In this document: piece by piece, positions 15,299-18,908 of the stretch
Layout of the letters: every line of letters begins with the position of its first letter
Position numbering within the stretch: the first letter of the stretch is position 1
From: an uncultured Oscillospiraceae bacterium
Lineage (GTDB): Bacteria; Bacillota; Clostridia; Oscillospirales; Oscillospiraceae
NCBI GenBank assembly: GCA_934655935.1
Contig: CAKUHJ010000024.1
Location: 1 to 18,908, forward strand
Length of the DNA stretch: 18,908 nucleotides
Reading direction: 5' to 3'
Made by a program: the position numbers and the translations under genes
Notes under the pieces: generated by a model
Told to the model about the DNA's origin: nothing
Seen by the model: the letters and a program-made list of their open reading frames with translations, nothing else
The model's database searches: none

Positions 15299-16165
15299 TC
15301 AGTGCTTTCCGGACGCGGAAATCTCGTTTTGAAGCTTCCGGCTGCGCGCGCCGCGCTTCTGCGCGTTTTTCGCGGCGGCAACCGCGTTGCGGTTCGAGCC
15401 TGCGCTCATCTTCTTTTCAAAATGCGCAATGAGCTTGCTTGTCGGATAGGTCAGGCAGAAATACAGCGCCGTCGCAATGACCAGCGCCTCCGTAATCCGG
15501 TAGGTTGCGCCCTTGACGGACTGCACCGCAGACATAAGGTCCTGCACGCCGATGGTAAAGCAGATGGCCGATTCCTTGATGATGGTGACAAATTCATTGC
15601 CGATGGCCGGAAGGATATTCCGGATGGCCTGCGGGAGGACAATGAACCGGAGCGTCTGGAGCTTGGAAAGGCCCAGCGAGCGCGAGGCCTCGGACTGGCC
15701 GCCGTCGATGGACTGGACGCCGGAGCGGATGATCTCGGACAGATACGCGCCAGAGTTCAGCGCCAGCGCCACCACACCGGGGAAAAAGCGCTCAAAGCGG
15801 ATAAAGCCGAAAAGCATGAAGCCCGGCAGAACCTTGACGCCGTTGAACACGCCGTAGTAAATGAGCATGATCTGCACCACCATCGGCGTGGCCCGGAACA
15901 GCTCCACATAGACGCTTGCAAGGAAGCGCAGCGGATTGAACCGGCTGAGCGCCAGGAGAAAGCCGCCCTCGCGCTCGCTGCCGTCGCCGCGCACGCCAAG
16001 CGCGCGGAAGGGGCGGAGCTCCGACATGCGCATGGCGCTGAGCAGCAGCGCCAGCACAAAGCCGAAGACCACCGTCAGCAGGGACAGACATACCGTACAT
16101 ATAACGCCCTGTAAAAACAGCTTCCAGTAGGCGAAAGCCTGCGCGAAGCCAGCGGCAGTAAACAT
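15299..16165 (-). CDS. Polar amino acid ABC transporter permease (HisM/GlnP family)
   Basis: This is an inner-membrane permease of the PAAT family. The 288-residue product has a first hydrophobic helix after [12 protein letters not shown] and the [13 protein letters not shown] family segment. The cytoplasmic EAA loop reads [39 protein letters not shown] later helix lies near [28 protein letters not shown]. It is longer than typical 215-230-residue members. There is a polar insert of about 30 residues after helix 1 ([14 protein letters not shown] region) and a basic C-terminal tail of about 40 residues. Only one permease gene is present, so it probably works as a homodimer. The start at 16165 has GGAGG with good spacing. 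Confidence 0.92.
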   Translation of the reverse strand: MFTAAGFAQAFAYWKLFLQGVICTVCLSLLTVVFGFVLALLLSAMRMSELRPFRALGVRGDGSEREGGFLLALSRFNPLRFLASVYVELFRATPMVVQIMLIYYGVFNGVKVLPGFMLFGFIRFERFFPGVVALALNSGAYLSEIIRSGVQSIDGGQSEASRSLGLSKLQTLRFIVLPQAIRNILPAIGNEFVTIIKESAICFTIGVQDLMSAVQSVKGATYRITEALVIATALYFCLTYPTSKLIAHFEKKMSAGSNRNAVAAAKNAQKRGARSRKLQNEISASGKH

Positions 16166-16191
16166 AGCTGATCCTCCGTTTTTCTGAATGC

Positions 16192-16225
16192 GCAGAGGCC
16201 TCTCCTGTTCCGGGAGAGGTCCTGC
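16192..16225 (-). promoter_or_regulatory. Intercistronic hairpin between binding protein and permease
   Basis: A stem of about 13 bp pairs 16192-16205 with 16213-16225 (one bulged A, loop TGTTCCG). No T-tract follows on the minus strand, so it is not an ordinary terminator. It lies 38 bp after the binding-protein stop codon and about 27 bp before the permease start. Hairpins in this position commonly protect the upstream mRNA end and raise binding protein over membrane subunits; that role is inference here. Confidence 0.6.
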
Positions 16226-16241
16226 GGTTATCTGCGGTTAT
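16222..16241. repeat. Tandem 10-bp direct repeat
   Basis: CTGCGGTTAT occurs twice in a row (16222-16231 and 16232-16241) with no mismatch. The first copy overlaps the right arm of the intercistronic hairpin. It is probably a simple slippage duplication in a non-coding gap. Confidence 0.9.
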
Positions 16242-16262
16242 TTCTGAGCGCTTCCGGCCTTC

Positions 16263-17165
16263 TCAGCCCTCGGAAGCGACGTTGCCGTTTTCATCCAGCA
16301 GGCCTTCGTAGACCTCGCCGGTGGACAGCTCATTGGCCTCGGCGACGAACTTGTCGATCGAGCCGTCGGCAATCGCGGCGGCGATGGCCTCGTTGACGCC
16401 GGCCATCAGCGCGTCGTTGCCCTTGATGACGCCGATCGCGGAGCCCGCCACATCATACGGAACGTCGCAGACGATCTCAAGATCGGGATAGCTCTTGGCG
16501 TAATTGACGGCCACGGCAGTCTCAATGAACGCGCCGTCCAGCTTGTCGTTCAGAAGCTCGGCAATGATGTCGGTCACCTTGGTCAGGGACACGACGTCCG
16601 CGTCGGGCGTATTTTCCATGGCCAGGTCATACTGGATGGAGCCGTTCTGCGCGCCGATGGAGTACTCGGCCTTGTTGGCGCTGGCAAGATCGGTGAACTG
16701 CGCGGCCTTGGACTTGACGGTCACAAAGGACTGGCCGCCCTCGTAATAGATATCGGAGAAGTCCATCGCGCCCTCGCGCTTGGGATCGGGGGACAGGCCC
16801 GCCATGCCCAGGTCGACGCTGCCGGCGGCCAGCTCGTTGAGCACGCCGTCAAAGTCCATCGGAATGACGTCGAGCTCCAGGTTCAGATAATCGGCGACGT
16901 ACTGCGCCAGCGCCATATCAAAGCCGGCCAGAACCGGGCTGCCGTTTTCATCGATGGCATAGAATTCATAGGGTGCGAAGTCCGGGCTCGTGGCAACGGT
17001 CAGCTTGCCGGGAACCACGGTGGTGACGGCTGCGGGCGCCTCAGGCGTCTCATCTGCGGCAGGCGCTTCCTCTGCAGCGGGCGTATCCGCTTTTCCGGAC
17101 GAGGCGCAGGCGACAAGGCTCACAAGCACGAGAGCTGCCAGAAGCAGCGCAAGAAGCTTTTTCAT
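16263..17165 (-). CDS. Polar amino acid ABC transporter substrate-binding lipoprotein
   Basis: This is an extracytoplasmic binding protein of the SBP_bac_3 family (300 residues). The signal sequence MKKLLALLLAALVLVSLVAC ends in the lipobox LVAC, with Cys20 as the lipid-anchored residue. A Pro-Ala-Glu linker (about 25-46) precedes the domain. The domain shows KLTVATSPDFAPYEF, GFDMALAQYVADYL, the VDLGMAGLSPDPKREGAMDFSDIYY signature region and a lobe-2 hinge near SIGAQNGSIQYDL. The acidic and aromatic pocket does not let me name the substrate. The ATG at 17165 has GGAGGA 7 nt upstream. It is the first and probably most highly expressed gene of the importer operon, with a strong promoter at 17259-17286. 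Confidence 0.94.
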   Translation of the reverse strand: MKKLLALLLAALVLVSLVACASSGKADTPAAEEAPAADETPEAPAAVTTVVPGKLTVATSPDFAPYEFYAIDENGSPVLAGFDMALAQYVADYLNLELDVIPMDFDGVLNELAAGSVDLGMAGLSPDPKREGAMDFSDIYYEGGQSFVTVKSKAAQFTDLASANKAEYSIGAQNGSIQYDLAMENTPDADVVSLTKVTDIIAELLNDKLDGAFIETAVAVNYAKSYPDLEIVCDVPYDVAGSAIGVIKGNDALMAGVNEAIAAAIADGSIDKFVAEANELSTGEVYEGLLDENGNVASEG

Positions 17166-17258
17166 AATATCTTCCTCCAAATATTCTGCTGTGGTTTTGT
17201 TTGCGTCAGCTGGCAGGGCGCGCTGCCCTTTCAGCCGGCGTTTCTTTTTATGCTCATA

Positions 17259-17286
17259 ATTATACACTCCGGATGAATAAAGTCAA
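17259..17286 (-). promoter_or_regulatory. Sigma-A promoter of the amino acid importer operon
   Basis: Read on the minus strand, TTGACT (17281-17286) and TATAAT (17259-17264) are 16 bp apart. This is a near-consensus housekeeping promoter. The leader to the ATG is about 90 nt and contains a small GC-rich hairpin around 17209-17230. No T-box or riboswitch was recognised. Confidence 0.8.
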
Positions 17287-17362
17287 GTGCTTTTCTCTGA
17301 AATTTCACACAAGCTATCGGTCTGTTTTTACGGAAAAGCAAGGCATTCTGCACAATCACGCA

Positions 17363-17395
17363 GAAAACGCGGCCGGGTTTGCTTCTCCCGGCCGC
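17363..17395 (-). terminator. Intrinsic terminator after the DUF4317 gene
   Basis: GCGGCCGGG (17369-17377) pairs perfectly with CCCGGCCGC (17387-17395), a 9-bp GC stem with a 9-nt loop. On the minus strand it is followed by GTTTTCT. It lies 24 bp after the stop codon. The 17287-17362 stretch beyond it, up to the importer promoter, shows nothing further. Confidence 0.75.
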
Positions 17396-17419
17396 ATGCT
17401 TTATGCATATATGCAAGAA

Positions 17420-18547
17420 TTATTCCACACTCAGCTCCACACCGTTGAGGCTGACGCCCTCCTCGGCCCTGATCAGCAGATATTTTACGCCGCCCAGCGT
17501 CCGCGTCTGCACCAGGTCCTGCCGGTCCTTGGCGACGCTGATAACGACGTCCGGCGTCTTCAGCTGCGTTTTTGCCGTCTCCAGAAGGTTCTTGGGGTTC
17601 ATGGCCGCGTTCACGCCGAAGGCCTCTTCAAACTTCGCGCCGAAGGCCAGTCTTTTTTCCTCCGGTACGCCGGCCGCCTCCAGGACCTCCTTCATGTCCG
17701 CGGCGTCCACGCTCAGAGGCTCGTCCTGCGCCGCCTGCTTATGGACCTCGATGCGCTGGGAAAGCGCCTCCTGCACCTGCTGAACCAGCTCCAGGCTGCA
17801 GTCCTCGGCCAGCGTTTCATGAAGGATTTCTGCAAACAGGCCGCGCTGATCGTCAAAGGGCGGGGGTGTCTGCAGCCTGAACAGCGCCTGCGCCAGCTCC
17901 GGATGGTTGTCCTTCGCGCTTTTGGTATAGAACAGGCAGTTGTAGAGGTTGCTTCTGCGCGCATCAAAGGCCGGGAAGAGGAACCCCGCCTCCGGCATGG
18001 AGGCCGCCCAGCCGGGCGTACGGTTGTGGAACTGCTTCTCCTCGGCGTCGTAGCTCAGCGCCTCCTTGCCGGGCCTGACCGGGCAGACGGCGCACAGAAA
18101 ATAGGAAAAAACGGCGCTGCCGTCGTCCAGGACGGCGCCGTCCCTGGCCTTGAAGGGCACGTCATAGTTCTCGTGCGCCAGAAGAATCAGATAGTTGTCC
18201 TCGAAGTGCACGCCGGAAATCACCGCCTCGTACAGGGCCTGCCGGGCCTCGTCGTCCTCCAGCGCGGAATCGCGCAGACGCATCAGGAGCCGGTGTTCGT
18301 CCGAATCCGCGACCTGGCTGGTCGAAAAGCTGAGGTCGAGCAGATTCTTGTCCAGGCCGCCCGAAAGCACGCGCCGGAAAATGGCAAGATATTTTTCCTT
18401 GTCCTCCTCGGCCATCGGCCCGAAGCCCTGGCGGAACTGCGAGAGAATTTCTCCGCCGCCGCTGACGTAGCAGCCGTAGACGGCGGTCAGGTTTGTGCGG
18501 TCAATTTTCAATCGGCGCTTGAGCTCGCCGATTTCCTTCGTTGTCAT
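17420..18547 (-). CDS. DUF4317 family protein, function unknown
   Basis: The 375-residue product resembles the DUF4317 proteins found in many Clostridia. The N-terminus MTTKEIGELKRRLKIDRTNLTAVYGCYVSGGGEI and the FRRVLSGGLDKNLLDLSF block (about 76-93) are typical, as I recall the family. No signal peptide, membrane helix, metal-binding cluster or known catalytic motif is visible, so it is probably cytosolic and soluble. The C-terminal half is acidic and helix-rich (EEFGVNAAMNPKN-like region), ending in a short beta-like stretch (GVKYLLIRAEEGVSLNGVELSVE). The ATG at 18545-18547 has GGAGG 8 nt upstream. It is flanked by its own promoter and terminator, so it appears monocistronic. No function should be assigned from context. 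Confidence 0.8.
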   Translation of the reverse strand: MTTKEIGELKRRLKIDRTNLTAVYGCYVSGGGEILSQFRQGFGPMAEEDKEKYLAIFRRVLSGGLDKNLLDLSFSTSQVADSDEHRLLMRLRDSALEDDEARQALYEAVISGVHFEDNYLILLAHENYDVPFKARDGAVLDDGSAVFSYFLCAVCPVRPGKEALSYDAEEKQFHNRTPGWAASMPEAGFLFPAFDARRSNLYNCLFYTKSAKDNHPELAQALFRLQTPPPFDDQRGLFAEILHETLAEDCSLELVQQVQEALSQRIEVHKQAAQDEPLSVDAADMKEVLEAAGVPEEKRLAFGAKFEEAFGVNAAMNPKNLLETAKTQLKTPDVVISVAKDRQDLVQTRTLGGVKYLLIRAEEGVSLNGVELSVE

Positions 18548-18580
18548 AAGGCATGCCTCCGCTATCCAGAATTACAGCAC

Positions 18581-18609
18581 AGTATAGCACAGTTTTTTCT
18601 CTTTTGCCA
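18581..18609 (-). promoter_or_regulatory. Candidate promoter of the DUF4317 gene
   Basis: Minus-strand TATACT (18581-18586) is a good -10. At 17 bp the -35 position (18604-18609) reads TGGCAA, a poor match. AGCACAG is repeated at 18576-18582 and 18586-18592, partly covering the -10, so a regulator site is possible. Confidence 0.5.
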
Positions 18610-18630
18610 CGGCAGATTTTTGTATATAAT
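18604..18630 (+). promoter_or_regulatory. Candidate promoter of the SPFH protein gene
   Basis: Plus-strand TATAAT (18625-18630) is a perfect -10. TTGCCA (18604-18609) is the closest -35, but the 15-bp spacer is short; TTTTGC two bases upstream would give 17 bp. The same 18604-18609 hexamer is also the -35 position of the divergent DUF4317 promoter. Confidence 0.55.
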
Positions 18631-18699
18631 AGAGGCAGGCGCGGAACCTTTTTCCGCGCGCAGCGTCAGAACAAGAAAACAAAGAAAGGAACGCATCTC

Positions 18700-18908
18700 A
18701 TGGATTCTTATGAAAACCCGTATTCTCCAAACGAAGGCCGCGGCCGGCCCCGCAGGCACCGCACAAAGCTCCTGTGGCTCATCCCGGCCGTGCTGCTGGC
18801 CGCGCTTCTGATCTTCGACTCCTTCTATACGCTGACCGAGGATCAGTATGCCGTGCTTACCACGTTCGGAAAGCCCACAGCGGTCTCTGCCTCCGGCCTT
18901 CAGCCGAA
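18700..18908 (+). CDS. SPFH/Band-7 membrane protein, HflK/HflC-like, N-terminal part
   Basis: Only the first 69 codons are in the window. A polar, Arg-rich start (MDSYENPYSPNEGRGRPRRHR) is followed by one hydrophobic helix (LLWLIPAVLLAALLIF, about 24-39). The segment YTLTEDQYAVLTTFGKPTAV is the typical opening of the SPFH domain in HflK and HflC. Such proteins form membrane cages that modulate the FtsH protease in well-studied bacteria. The polar N-terminus before the helix is more like HflK, but the domain body is missing, so HflK versus HflC or another stomatin relative cannot be decided. The ATG at 18700 follows AAAGGA with 9-nt spacing. Confidence 0.82.
   Translation, partial: MDSYENPYSPNEGRGRPRRHRTKLLWLIPAVLLAALLIFDSFYTLTEDQYAVLTTFGKPTAVSASGLQP

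Noticed and set aside
17166..17258. Riboswitch or T-box in the amino acid importer leader
   Set aside because: The leader is only about 90 nt, with no T-box sequence and only a small GC hairpin.

Overview
The window looks like chromosomal DNA from a high-GC Firmicute, most likely a Clostridia gut or rumen lineage near Oscillospiraceae/Ruminococcaceae. This is inference from gene content. The supporting features are a NupOPQ-type nucleoside transporter next to pyrimidine salvage genes, the rpsO-pnp pair, a DUF4317-type protein, strong GGAGG ribosome binding sites, and G/C-ending codons. No phage, transposon, CRISPR, tRNA or rRNA signal was found. This reads as a core or housekeeping segment, not a mobile island.

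Layout. 1-421 (-): 5' part of serC with a good promoter. 720-6297 (-): a five-gene nucleoside uptake and salvage operon, transcribed nupO-nupP-nupQ-pdp-udk and closed by an intrinsic terminator. It imports nucleosides, splits pyrimidine nucleosides by phosphorolysis, or phosphorylates uridine/cytidine. The usual BMP-family binding lipoprotein is not encoded beside it. 6468-8861 (+): a secreted polysaccharide deacetylase, a small topoisomerase-type zinc-ribbon protein and truA, with truA translationally coupled to the zinc-ribbon gene. A bidirectional terminator separates truA from pnp.

8910-11458 (-): rpsO then pnp, with a perfect terminator and an 80-nt hairpin between them. rpsO has its own promoter and a leader of about 115 nt that can fold. 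11732-13039 (+): an aspartate kinase with an eroded regulatory half. It converges on, and overlaps by 49 bp, an M20 amidohydrolase (12991-14430, -). Upstream of the amidohydrolase, behind a strong terminator, lies a complete polar-amino-acid ABC importer (14515-17165, -; binding lipoprotein, permease, ATPase) driven by a near-consensus promoter. 17420-18547 (-): a DUF4317 protein of unknown function. 18700-18908 (+): the start of a membrane-anchored SPFH/HflK-HflC protein, divergent from it.

I saw no clearly new multi-gene system. The most interesting signals are RNA-level: the long pnp leader hairpin, a candidate S15 leader, and two places (pnp and the amidohydrolase) where a gene sits directly behind a strong terminator with no room for its own promoter.
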